This document shows positions 54,507 to 63,440 of a stretch of DNA of 64,000 nucleotides, in pieces (position 1 is the stretch's first letter; each line of letters opens with the position of its first letter). The DNA comes from a bacterium 1xD42-87. Its GTDB lineage: Bacteria > Bacillota > Clostridia > Lachnospirales > Lachnospiraceae. The notes under the pieces are model-generated. The model was given only the letters and a program-made list of their open reading frames with translations, had not been told where the DNA came from and made no database searches. The stretch lies in NCBI GenBank assembly GCA_003611805.1, contig RAYM01000037.1, positions 1 through 64,000 on the forward strand. Direction: 5' to 3'. Made by a program: the position numbers and the translations under genes.

Positions 54507-55705
54507 AATACTACTCCTCTTCTTCGACTAATCCTGTACCTAGGCCCATGGTTTTGCTTATTTAATTCATCTAACACAATTTCTATAAAACGTCTTTTAA
54601 AATCATTTTCTGTCCATTTTTGAATTTGTTCATACCCCTTCTTAATCATACTTTTGCGCAAATTTTCATCTTTCCATACTTTTTCAATGCAGCTGGCAAT
54701 GCTCTCCACTGAATTGGGATTACATAACAGCCCGGCTTCTCCAACCTGCTTCGGCATCGCGTATTTATCTGATACAATTACCGGGCATCCCAGTGCCATA
54801 GCCTCCAACGGCGGAATATTAGTAGGGCCAATACAAGTCGGCATCACCAAAGCAACAGCATGACGATATAAATATATAATCTGCCCCTCAGAAACAAATC
54901 CTCTGATCGTAACATATTTTTCAAGTCCGTTATCCCTTATAAGCCTTTCCACTTTCTTTTTAGAGTTTCTTTCCGCTCCCACTAAAATTAAATGTATATC
55001 ATTTAGCCTTTCTTTCAGTAAATTTAACGCTAAAATCAACTTCTCATGATTTTTGTGCTCCCAAAACTGTGCCGGATAAAAAATATATTTAATTGGTGTT
55101 TCTATATATTCCTCTATCGCATCCTTATAGTCCGATACCGCAAATGGCAGAATTTTTATCTGTGGAAAATGCCCTCTTCTTTTATAATAACATTCCCTAT
55201 ATTGCTTTTTCCCCATTTGTGAGTCAACTAAAACTACATCTGAAATCCTTGCCTCACATGAGAAATAATTTTCCCTCCACTCATATGTGGATCGAATCTC
55301 CTCATACTGCGCCTCATATCTATGCATCAAATCGTGTACCGGCTGTATAATCTTACAGGTGAGTTTTGGAATAAAAATACTTTGCTGCCCACCTATGAGT
55401 AAATCAATATTATTATCTAAAATAATTTTTTCTAACTTTGAAAAACAAATATTATAAAGTACGGAAGTCATTTTAAAATATGCGTTAAACTTCATTTTGT
55501 GGTATGAATACTGTTCAAGCATGTACGTAACTCTTTTCACGCGTTGATGTCGACACCAAGCACGCCAATAATCATTACAACAGATAGCCAGCAAATTAAA
55601 ATGCCTCTGGTTACATTCCATTAAAGTTTCCATTATCTTTACCAAATATGAATGTTCTCCCCCTGACTGAGGTATGCTCGTCAATAAAACCGCAACATTC
55701 TTCAT
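54503..55705 (-). CDS. GT4 family glycosyltransferase
   Basis: 400 aa. N-terminal acceptor domain starts NVAVLLTSIPQSGGEHSYLV. The donor domain has YIFYPAQFWEHKNHEKLI, ILVGAERNSKKKVERLI, GFVSEGQIIYLYRHAVALVM and PPLEAMALGCPVIVSDKY with the conserved Glu. AAGGTG is nine bases before the ATG at 55705; an in-frame GTG four codons earlier overlaps that site. Confidence 0.9.
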   Translation of the reverse strand: MKNVAVLLTSIPQSGGEHSYLVKIMETLMECNQRHFNLLAICCNDYWRAWCRHQRVKRVTYMLEQYSYHKMKFNAYFKMTSVLYNICFSKLEKIILDNNIDLLIGGQQSIFIPKLTCKIIQPVHDLMHRYEAQYEEIRSTYEWRENYFSCEARISDVVLVDSQMGKKQYRECYYKRRGHFPQIKILPFAVSDYKDAIEEYIETPIKYIFYPAQFWEHKNHEKLILALNLLKERLNDIHLILVGAERNSKKKVERLIRDNGLEKYVTIRGFVSEGQIIYLYRHAVALVMPTCIGPTNIPPLEAMALGCPVIVSDKYAMPKQVGEAGLLCNPNSVESIASCIEKVWKDENLRKSMIKKGYEQIQKWTENDFKRRFIEIVLDELNKQNHGPRYRISRRRGVVF

Positions 55706-55787
55706 AATCGCTATCACCTTATTATTCCATAATTTTTATAACCAAATTCTGTATATTATTTACTCCACATTTTTCCATAAGCACAAT

Positions 55788-57101
55788 CTAAATGTGAATC
55801 GCCGACCGGAGCGTTCTTATATATATCTCCATATACTCTTTAAAATCCAACATCAGGTTTACGTGGAATATATTATTTTCCTTTTTTTCATTTTCACAAA
55901 TAAATTGATCTAAATCCTTATCAATTCCCTTTAATAAAATCAGCTCTTCCGCATTTAGCTTTGCCTCAAACGGAATTTTTCTTTCGCGTAAATTAAGCTG
56001 ATATAATACGGAAGGATAAATCGCAAATATAATATTGGGCATCTGACAAGGTATTTCATTCTCATCATACGGAACATCCGAATCACCAATATCCAATTTA
56101 TTTAATATTCTCCTTGCAAATTCAATCAACACTGTTTTTGTCGGATGATTCACCGTAACAAACATCAAAAATTTATTATAATTATCTTTTAAATAATCTG
56201 CCATTTTAATATCAATGGAGGTTTCTCTTAATTGAAATCTTTCCAATTCATCTTCAATTTCCCTTTTCAAGCTTTTTAAGGAATAATACTCTAATGAAGA
56301 AATTTCCTCTAAAATTTCCCTGTCCTCTTTTCCCTCAATAATTAATTTCAAAACTTCCCGGTCTGTATATCCGCCAAATGTAGGAAATTTTCCTTTCCAC
56401 CAGTCTATTTTCCCTCCATAATTTTTTAATTGTGGAAAATAGCCTTCAAAATATAAATTTGCAATAGTAACGATTTGACATTCATCAGAAAGCTGCGATA
56501 TGACGTATTCCGTGGAAGCCAGATATCCAAACCGATTTCTCACAGAAACCTCCTGTGTAAACAAATACTTCGCCATACGCAAAACGCCAGATTCAAATAA
56601 TATTTTATACTCCTCCTCATCCTCCTTTTCCCAGAATTTGGGCATTGTACAAGTCACATATCTTTCCCTGAATTCTTTATTGTTGCTTATCATATCTATT
56701 AATACCTGAATTTGACAGTTTCCATATAAGATAACGAGTTCTCTGTCTCCTATAATTGCACTCATCAAATCGTAAAAATTCTCCCGTGAAAAATTTGAAA
56801 TTTTGTATATTATATTTGCATTTACCCTCCCTCCCATCATGCTATGATAAATATAGTCACTGCCTATATGTAGTCCTAGTTTTAACATTAATATATGGAA
56901 CTCACATATTAATTCAAATTCCCAGTTGTCATCCACAATAATTACACGGAGGTTTGCCGGCAAATTAAGCAAATAATCATACGCATATACCGGTAAATCT
57001 CCTGTGTCTTCTTCCCTTTTTCCGGATACAATACCCACAACTTCGTGGTCCGCAAAATCTTCCAGATTAATTTTTTCTCCAAGTAGCAATACCTGCTCCA
57101 T
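55788..57101 (-). CDS. WcbI-type polysaccharide biosynthesis protein
   Basis: 437 aa. The core carries ELVILYGNCQIQVLIDMI (about residue 130), the GNCQ loop typical of WcbI, then a segment on the pattern of that family (YVISQLSDECQIVTIANLYF). WcbI binds CoA and is proposed to acetylate capsule sugars. The first 120 residues (VLLLGEKINLEDFADHEVVG ... LRVIIVDDN) may be a degenerate form of the Rossmann module of neighbouring genes. Strongly AT-rich. The family is likely; the reaction is inferred. Confidence 0.65.
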   Translation of the reverse strand: MEQVLLLGEKINLEDFADHEVVGIVSGKREEDTGDLPVYAYDYLLNLPANLRVIIVDDNWEFELICEFHILMLKLGLHIGSDYIYHSMMGGRVNANIIYKISNFSRENFYDLMSAIIGDRELVILYGNCQIQVLIDMISNNKEFRERYVTCTMPKFWEKEDEEEYKILFESGVLRMAKYLFTQEVSVRNRFGYLASTEYVISQLSDECQIVTIANLYFEGYFPQLKNYGGKIDWWKGKFPTFGGYTDREVLKLIIEGKEDREILEEISSLEYYSLKSLKREIEDELERFQLRETSIDIKMADYLKDNYNKFLMFVTVNHPTKTVLIEFARRILNKLDIGDSDVPYDENEIPCQMPNIIFAIYPSVLYQLNLRERKIPFEAKLNAEELILLKGIDKDLDQFICENEKKENNIFHVNLMLDFKEYMEIYIRTLRSAIHI

Positions 57102-57131
57102 ATCTTTTCCCCGTCTGGTTTTATTTAACTT

Positions 57132-57890
57132 TTATACAGCCCTCGCTATAAAATAACTTGTCCAAGAATCAAAACCTGTCTCTTCCAGCGTCTGACAATC
57201 CACGTTACTGACCAGTTCAAACCCTGTCTGCTGTAAATAAAACTCCAGTTCCGGTCTGAAAAAATACCGCATATTATGTACTTCATTGATTGTTTTGGTA
57301 TTGCCTGTTTCCCTGTCCATTACAAATACTTCATAGCAGACATCCACTACGTTTTCTTTGTCGTGCATAACCGGTCTCGCTATCCTCACCAGCCTGTTGG
57401 ATTCATCTTCTGTCTCTTTCACTCTCACAGCCGGCTTATCACTCAGTACACCCGGTCCATACCAGGCATCAAAAAGAAAGATTCCTCCCTCTTCCAGTGC
57501 CGCCCTGGCTGCGCGGAACGCCGACAGGGTATCCTCATTGCTGTTCTGGTAGCTCATGACGTGGAACAGGGATATCACGGCATCATATTTCCCCGCAGGT
57601 TCATAGGTCCTTATGTCCGCCACAGAAAAATTTATGTCTGCTTTCTCCGCCTCTGCGTTTTCCTGCGCAATGCTGATCATGAGGGAACTCATATCAATCC
57701 CTGTGCACTGGTAGCCTAGCCTGGAAAGCTCGAGGTCATGCCTGCCTGTCCCGCAGCCGTAATTGATGATTTTGCGGATATTCTCCCCATATTTTCTCAG
57801 CAGGCTGTCCACCTGCACTGCTTCCGCCCTGTAATCCTTATCCTCATAAAATGCATTGTAATAGTAGGCATAATCCTTAAATACTTCCAT
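57132..57890 (-). CDS. SAM-dependent methyltransferase (sugar or amine type)
   Basis: 252 aa. YYNAFYEDKDY at the start, KIINYGCGTGRHDLELS (SAM loop), GIDMSSLMISIAQ, and YDAVISLFHVMSYQNSNED, then GGIFLFDAWYGPGVL. This matches methyltransferases of NDP-amino-sugar pathways, such as N,N-dimethylation of an aminodeoxy sugar. AAAGGG precedes the ATG at 57890; a longer frame from 57956 is non-homologous and overlaps the previous gene. No Rossmann module. Confidence 0.82.
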   Translation of the reverse strand: MEVFKDYAYYYNAFYEDKDYRAEAVQVDSLLRKYGENIRKIINYGCGTGRHDLELSRLGYQCTGIDMSSLMISIAQENAEAEKADINFSVADIRTYEPAGKYDAVISLFHVMSYQNSNEDTLSAFRAARAALEEGGIFLFDAWYGPGVLSDKPAVRVKETEDESNRLVRIARPVMHDKENVVDVCYEVFVMDRETGNTKTINEVHNMRYFFRPELEFYLQQTGFELVSNVDCQTLEETGFDSWTSYFIARAV

Positions 57891-57919
57891 GCGCTTATTC
57901 CCTTTCCATGTCCCGGACT

Positions 57920-59149
57920 CTATATATGATAGATATTTGCTATCGTGTCGGTGCATCCGTTCTCTATCTCAAACACTTCCATTGCCCTGATGCATTTCAG
58001 CCTGTCGGTTCCCTTCAGATATGTAAGGTTCCCCATTTCGTCCCTGCTCTCCCTGTACCTGCCCTCAACAAACACGTCTGCATCCGCCGGCACCTTTTCC
58101 GGCTCCATGCAGTCCTTTCTCACAAAGAAGGCATTGTTCCCGGCAGAATTACTGCCCATATAATAATACCCGTTCTCCTGCGCCCAGCCGCGGAATGCTG
58201 CGATGGAGCATCCCCAATATAAATTACTGTAATGCTTCTCAGTACGGGCAAATCCCGCATCGTAAGGCACCGTGACTTTCTTCTCTTCCCCAAATATATT
58301 ATTGTATTCGCAGATCAGGATACGCGGGGTTACGCACTCAATGGCATTTAGTATCCACCAGTCATTTCCATCCAGGTCTATGCTCAGTATGCCGACATCG
58401 CCTTCAAAACCCGCATCCAGAATGAGCCGGTTGATATTATCCTTTGTAATAAATGCGGCAACAGCCGTCAGGTCATATTTCCATAAATATTCCCAGCTGT
58501 TAAGGCGCCTCATATTTGCCTCGCTGCCATCCATTACCAGACCTGTCCAGTTGTCATTCATCAGCAGGAACCTTGTGTTAGCCTCTGTGTAATCTTCCAC
58601 GCCAAATTCAATAAATGTCCTGCTGTCAATGGCAACGTTATGGATAAGCCACTGGATGATCCCGTCTTCCCCAAACTGTGAATATACCTGGAACTCTGCC
58701 TCTTCCAGTGACCGCAGCCTTTTATCCCGCACTGCCCCTGCATGGATCCTTGCGTTCAAAAAGAGGTTCTTTTCCCCAATACACTTTAATTCCCTGAGCT
58801 CCTGCTTATATTCATGCGATACCGGGACATTATCCTTAAGAAGGTCAAGTACCGCATGCCCCCTCTTTACAATCAGGTTTTTGTAGACATCATAAAAATT
58901 TAAGATACAGGATTCCCCTATTCCATATCCGCACAGCTGTTCCTTAATTTCCCTGAAATATCCCGAAGTGATAACGATATGGTCAAACTCTAATTCCTTT
59001 ATCTTAGAAGGTTCGATGACCCCCGGCTGCGTCCATTTGGCTGGAGCATTGTCGCTCAGCGCTATAATCTCTGCCTTTGAATCATCATACAGCTCCAGAA
59101 ACGTTTCATAAATTTCCCCCAAGCCAAAACATACGATTCTCTTCTTCAA
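57920..59149 (-). CDS. Methyltransferase-like protein with N-terminal Rossmann module
   Basis: 409 aa. The module is at 1-110: KRIVCFGLGEIYETFLEL, IIALSDNAPAKWTQ, DHIVITSGYFREI. The rest is a class I methyltransferase-like fold related to FkbM enzymes: VYSQFGEDGIIQWLI, TFIEFGVEDYTEANTRFLL (SAM-loop position), VMDGSEANM and ILSIDLDGNDWWIL. TTG start with AGGAGGG seven to eight bases upstream. The substrate is unknown. Confidence 0.7.
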   Translation of the reverse strand: MKKRIVCFGLGEIYETFLELYDDSKAEIIALSDNAPAKWTQPGVIEPSKIKELEFDHIVITSGYFREIKEQLCGYGIGESCILNFYDVYKNLIVKRGHAVLDLLKDNVPVSHEYKQELRELKCIGEKNLFLNARIHAGAVRDKRLRSLEEAEFQVYSQFGEDGIIQWLIHNVAIDSRTFIEFGVEDYTEANTRFLLMNDNWTGLVMDGSEANMRRLNSWEYLWKYDLTAVAAFITKDNINRLILDAGFEGDVGILSIDLDGNDWWILNAIECVTPRILICEYNNIFGEEKKVTVPYDAGFARTEKHYSNLYWGCSIAAFRGWAQENGYYYMGSNSAGNNAFFVRKDCMEPEKVPADADVFVEGRYRESRDEMGNLTYLKGTDRLKCIRAMEVFEIENGCTDTIANIYHI

Positions 59150-59184
59150 AACAATGCCCTCCTGACCTGTACTATAACCTGAAA

Positions 59185-59628
59185 TTATCTGTCTTCCTTA
59201 TAGACCGCTTCTGTCCCATCAATCCCGTTGAACCTCTTCTTATCCTCGTCTCCCGCATAAGGACCCTGTTTCACCTCTATCATCTCCACCTCTTCCAGTG
59301 CCTGAAAACCATGGCCACCGGAAACTAACAAAATAACGTCTCCCGCATGTAAGTCCCTGCTCTCCAGGTAATCCTCATACTCATCGTAAAAATCCACGCG
59401 GAGCACACCCTTTTTAACAAACAGCACTTCCTGTGTCATCACCACGTTTCTATGCACCAGGTTATGTACATGCGCGTCTATCACTTTTCCGGCGGGATGA
59501 TGCATATAGGCAACCTGCTGGGAATAAGCATTGGGGGTAATAAAATCCACGCCGTCGCAGGTATAATCATTGCGGATGATCATCGCCAGCAGCTTATTCT
59601 TTTTTTTCACTTCCTCAACCTGTCCCAT
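59185..59628 (-). CDS. Cupin-fold protein of the sugar module
   Basis: 147 aa. Cupin motifs are VIDAHVHNLVHR with several His, then QEVLFVKKGVLRVDFYD and GDVILLVSGGHGFQAL. Small cupins of this kind in glycan loci are often sugar-nucleotide epimerases or isomerases (FdtA/WxcM type), but this one keeps the metal-type His residues and could also be a sensor. It lies next to the DegT-type aminotransferase. AAGGAAAGAAG precedes the ATG. Confidence 0.65.
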   Translation of the reverse strand: MGQVEEVKKKNKLLAMIIRNDYTCDGVDFITPNAYSQQVAYMHHPAGKVIDAHVHNLVHRNVVMTQEVLFVKKGVLRVDFYDEYEDYLESRDLHAGDVILLVSGGHGFQALEEVEMIEVKQGPYAGDEDKKRFNGIDGTEAVYKEDR

Positions 59629-59701
59629 AGCTTCTTTCCTTTTCTACACACAAAAAGTGAGTATTTTATCCGGCCATCAATGGGCTGAATAATTTCTCCC
59701 T

Positions 59702-60835
59702 TTATATCCTGCCCATTACCCTGCGGACCCCCATCACTACTCGTTCCATCTGCTCTGTCGTCAGTGCCAGACCGCTTGGAATATAAAAACCCTTCCTCGC
59801 AAGGTATTCTGCATCAGGATAGGACTCTTCTTTAAACAGTCCCTGTTTCTGGTACACCGGCTGTTCATGCATGCACCAGAAGAATGTCCGGGAGCCGATT
59901 CCCTCTTCCGCCAGTAATTTCTGCACCGTTTTATTGTCAGCCTCAATCTGCTTGTCCAAGACAATGCCGTATACCCAGTAAATATTGTCAGCGTAATCTG
60001 TTCTCTCTACTGGTAATATCAGTCCGTCTATGTCCTTCAGCTGCCCTGTATAATACTTTCCCATCGCACGCTTGCGTTCCACGAACTCATCCAGTCTCTC
60101 AAGCTGTGCCAGTCCTACCGCCGCCTGTAAATTTGTAAACCTATAATTGTCACTGATCTCATCATGCACATATCTGATGTCTTTCCTGAAACACAGGTTG
60201 CGGAGCATCCTGCACCGCTCTGCCAGTTTCTCGTCATCCGTGACCACCATGCCGCCCTCGCCGGTCGTTATATGCTTATTGGGATAAAAGCTGAATGTAC
60301 TGATATCGCCAAAGCTTCCGCAGGGCTTTCCCTTATAAGTCTGTCCGTGCATCTCAGCCGCGTCCTCAATCACTTTCAGGTTATACTTCTCTGCCAGTGC
60401 TAGGACTTTATCCGCCTCGACCGGAAGCCCATATAAATGCACGATCATGATGGCTTTTGTCTTCGCTGTTATCTTAGCCTCAATCTCATCCACGTTCATG
60501 TTCCAGGTATGTATGTCGCTGTCTACCAGTACCGGGACAGCGCCCAGCTTGGTAACTGCCATGGCACAGGATATGATCGTAAAAGCAGGCATGATGACTT
60601 CATCGCCTTCTCCGATACCAAGTGCCTGCACAGCCACTTCCAGAGCTGCTGTACCATTGGACACCGCAATGCCGTACCTGCGTCCGGCAACAGTACTCAT
60701 TTTATCCTCAAATTTCCTCACAAAAGGACCCTCTGAGGAAATCCACCCTGTATCGATACACTCACATAGATACTTTTTTTCATTGCCATTCAATAACGGC
60801 TCATTTACCGGTATAAAATCCATGTTTACTCTCAT
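59702..60835 (-). CDS. DegT/DnrJ/EryC1 sugar aminotransferase, perosamine-synthase-like
   Basis: 377 aa. PLP-dependent transamination of a 4-keto-6-deoxy NDP-sugar. IPVNEPLLNGNEKKYLCECI with DTGWISSEG near the start resembles GDP-perosamine synthases; the PLP Lys is in FYPNKHITTGEGG (about residue 185), and IEDAAEMHGQTYKGKPCG precedes it. The ATG overlaps the stop of the upstream gene (ATGA). With the formyltransferase upstream, the product could be an N-formylated 4-amino-4,6-dideoxy sugar. Confidence 0.88.
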   Translation of the reverse strand: MRVNMDFIPVNEPLLNGNEKKYLCECIDTGWISSEGPFVRKFEDKMSTVAGRRYGIAVSNGTAALEVAVQALGIGEGDEVIMPAFTIISCAMAVTKLGAVPVLVDSDIHTWNMNVDEIEAKITAKTKAIMIVHLYGLPVEADKVLALAEKYNLKVIEDAAEMHGQTYKGKPCGSFGDISTFSFYPNKHITTGEGGMVVTDDEKLAERCRMLRNLCFRKDIRYVHDEISDNYRFTNLQAAVGLAQLERLDEFVERKRAMGKYYTGQLKDIDGLILPVERTDYADNIYWVYGIVLDKQIEADNKTVQKLLAEEGIGSRTFFWCMHEQPVYQKQGLFKEESYPDAEYLARKGFYIPSGLALTTEQMERVVMGVRRVMGRI

Positions 60836-62094
60836 TTCTTATGATTTGGTCCTTTCAATACATAATTTCCATCTTCCCAATATGCACCTTCGTAAACCCC
60901 CTGTTTAATGGCTTCCAACGTTTCCAGCAGCGCATCTGCCCTGTGTTTAAACATATGTTTCTCCAAAATCAGTCTCTGCCCGGCTTTTGCAATTTGTTCC
61001 AAATAATTTTCTTCATATTGCTCATCAATAGTAATTACATCCTCGTACCGGTCAACAATAAAACAATTTTGTCTATGAATAAATCCCATTTCGGTTATTC
61101 CTGGCACTCTTTTTGCCACTAATACCGCACCACAGGCACCGGCCTCAAAATATTTTCTGACTAAAGCATCCGATATTCCACCATCCGCATAAACAAATTT
61201 CGACGCCCTTAAGCTCTCCAAATACTGCTCTCTGCATGCCGCTATATATTGCATCTGAGGTTGTGAAGCAATAGCGTCATTTTTTCCCCACATCCATGAT
61301 AAGAACTTTTCAGTTTTATTCCTGAATTTATACCATTCCATATGTTTGCGCTGTATTGTAACTACTGATAATAGCTGATAAGGATCATCACGCCAAATTC
61401 TTTTTTGTTGATTCTTTATTATTTCCTGCGCTTTATTCCGTTCTGGATAAAACCATTCTTCTCTGTTTCCAGGAATACACCAGTCATATTTTCGCGCCCA
61501 AAAATTTCCTACAAATATTTCGTGGTAACCAATACCGTGAAACAAAATCGGAATATACTGTCCGACATACTTGCCAGCCAATTCATATAGGCAATTTGTC
61601 CGATAGCAATGCTTTCTAATACTTTTTGCCTGCTCCTTATCCATATACTCTAATGGCCAGCTTAAAATATAAAAACCGGTTTCCAACAGCTTATAACATA
61701 TATTCTGCACCTCTACTGACATTGCCCAAATATCTTCATAATAAACAAATATTTTTAGAAGATTTTTAACTGATAATAGTTCCCTATATACTTTTTCACA
61801 ACATTGATATGCATCATTAACGTCATAATAAGGGATTGTAGACCTATGAATGCGGTAAGCATTATTCTCAATACTTTTGTGTCCTGTTGAATACAAAAAA
61901 TAAGTTCCCATTAAAACTGCATCATAGTTACCATTTTCATCTATAAATTTACAAATCCCCCTCTCAAGGCATTGTCTTGATACATATCCTGGACCAAAAA
62001 AATCCACTTCCATACAACTTAACAGAGATAAATAGAACTGCCTGTACATAGGGTTTTTATAATCAAAATTTACATCTACAATCAAAATCTTCAT
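60832..62094 (-). CDS. CgeB-like glycosyltransferase
   Basis: 420 aa. Starts KILIVDVNFDYKNPMYRQFY; the C-terminal half resembles the GT domain of CgeB/YkvP proteins: KFVYADGGISDALVRKYFEA followed by GACGAVLV and a MGFIHRQNCFIV segment, ending in a helical tail. AT-rich. GGAG is eight bases before the ATG at 62094; the frame upstream is open but overlaps the next gene. The donor sugar is unknown. Confidence 0.7.
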   Translation of the reverse strand: MKILIVDVNFDYKNPMYRQFYLSLLSCMEVDFFGPGYVSRQCLERGICKFIDENGNYDAVLMGTYFLYSTGHKSIENNAYRIHRSTIPYYDVNDAYQCCEKVYRELLSVKNLLKIFVYYEDIWAMSVEVQNICYKLLETGFYILSWPLEYMDKEQAKSIRKHCYRTNCLYELAGKYVGQYIPILFHGIGYHEIFVGNFWARKYDWCIPGNREEWFYPERNKAQEIIKNQQKRIWRDDPYQLLSVVTIQRKHMEWYKFRNKTEKFLSWMWGKNDAIASQPQMQYIAACREQYLESLRASKFVYADGGISDALVRKYFEAGACGAVLVAKRVPGITEMGFIHRQNCFIVDRYEDVITIDEQYEENYLEQIAKAGQRLILEKHMFKHRADALLETLEAIKQGVYEGAYWEDGNYVLKGPNHKK

Positions 62095-62104
62095 TTCCAC
62101 ACTC

Positions 62105-62401
62105 CTACAGTTTTGGCATAAACAACAAATTAAAATCACTGCAAGGCAATTTCCTTTTTAACCTCGTATCAAAAACAATCCATTTTACCCGTTTTTTATA
62201 GTGATATGCTCCACGTAATTCAGTCGTGTAATACACTTTTATACCGTTTCCCCGAAAAAGGAAATTAACCAATATTGCATGAAACTTTGTGCCAACAGCA
62301 ATTACAACATTGGTATTAATAAATTCCCCATTTTCTATCCACTCTTTAAGAATAATATAATTACAGATTTCAGCTTTTATTTTTTCTATTACTGGTGCCA
62401 C
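62105..62401 (-). CDS. Small hypothetical protein, 98 aa
   Basis: GTG start with AAGGAG eight bases upstream, so it is probably translated. The sequence includes NTNVVIAVGTKFHAILVNFL, a hydrophobic strand followed by a G-T-K turn, which may be a shortened Rossmann-like fold, then a basic region. It lies between the formyltransferase and the glycosyltransferase. I do not recognise a family. It could be a truncated member of the module family seen in this locus. Confidence 0.45.
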   Translation of the reverse strand: MAPVIEKIKAEICNYIILKEWIENGEFINTNVVIAVGTKFHAILVNFLFRGNGIKVYYTTELRGAYHYKKRVKWIVFDTRLKRKLPCSDFNLLFMPKL

Positions 62402-62432
62402 GTACAGTCTCCTTATTTAAGAACAACAGCTT

Positions 62433-63440
62433 TTATTCAATCTCGTCTAATATCAGCCTCGAAAGTGTTGTGTCGTACTTCTTTTTATGTCTGCTCACAA
62501 TATTCATTATCTGCTCCTTATAGTCTGCGCTTTCAAATACCATGCCCTCTTCTATCTTTTCAAAATTGGTACATGATTCTATCAGGAGAAGATTTGTTCC
62601 ACATTTAACCAGCGCGCTGTCTCCCAGAATACTGAGAACCGTCCCACTCTCTGCATTTTCATACAGATAAAGAACATCTTCAGCCATGACAGGACGCGCC
62701 GACCAGATGATAAACTCAGTCTCTCCATGACTTGTAAATGCACCCGGATAGGGTTTTGTCAGCGCCCGGACCATATTGTAAATATCAATGGCATTCCTGT
62801 TCCAGTCAATTTTACCGTCTTCTTTTTTGCGTTGGGGCAGGTACAGACCACCTTTTTCCTGTGGCGTCCCCCCTTTCCCTTCTATTCTTCCATTCGCAAG
62901 GTTTCTCAATATCATATCTGCCTTGTATAAATTTATTTTTACATAACTGGTTAAAATGCTGTCCGTAGAAAAATACTCGAATTCATATGTATCTATGACA
63001 GGACCGTTATCAGCGCCTTCCTCTATCCAGAAAATGGATGCGCTGAACCTATTCTTTCCCATCATCAGCGCCCAGTTCTGAGGGCTGCGTCCCCTGCCCT
63101 TTGTAATTCCCTCATGGCTTCCATGTGCCCCTATAATTCCGATGCTGCACTTCTGGATGAGCCATGAAGGTATCAGCCGCTGCCAGCTCGCAATTATAAC
63201 CAGATCTATTTCCAGCTCCTGAAGTTTCTCCCTATCCATAACATCCGACAGATCATAGGAACGCATTTTTATGCAGCCTATATTTCGTTTCCTGCAAAAG
63301 TCCGTATAATCATAATATTCAGGAGTATGTTTCTTTCCATCTTCATCCAAGGTAATCAATCCCTTGATTTCTATTCTGCTGCATAAAATTTCAGCAAACA
63401 ATTTCCCATTCAAAGTCGCATTTAAAATATAGATGTTCAT
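62433..63440 (-). CDS. Sugar N-formyltransferase-like protein with altered catalytic motif
   Basis: 335 aa. Formyltransferase N-terminal domain (about 1-190) with DLVIIASWQRLIP, KGRGRSPQNWALMMG and GADNGPVIDTYEF, then a C-terminal OB-like domain with AFTSHGETEFIIWSA. The family normally uses Asn-His-Asp (ArnA N102/H104/D140 type). Here the Asn position in IIGAHGSHEG appears to be Gly, while His and the later Asp are kept. It probably formylates the amino sugar made by the aminotransferase at 59702. ATGA overlap with the upstream gene shows coupling. Confidence 0.75.
   Translation of the reverse strand: MNIYILNATLNGKLFAEILCSRIEIKGLITLDEDGKKHTPEYYDYTDFCRKRNIGCIKMRSYDLSDVMDREKLQELEIDLVIIASWQRLIPSWLIQKCSIGIIGAHGSHEGITKGRGRSPQNWALMMGKNRFSASIFWIEEGADNGPVIDTYEFEYFSTDSILTSYVKINLYKADMILRNLANGRIEGKGGTPQEKGGLYLPQRKKEDGKIDWNRNAIDIYNMVRALTKPYPGAFTSHGETEFIIWSARPVMAEDVLYLYENAESGTVLSILGDSALVKCGTNLLLIESCTNFEKIEEGMVFESADYKEQIMNIVSRHKKKYDTTLSRLILDEIE

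Noticed and set aside
55788..57101. The WcbI-like protein as the missing sulfotransferase
   Set aside because: It carries the GNCQ loop of the CoA-binding WcbI family and no recognisable PAPS-binding sulfotransferase loop.
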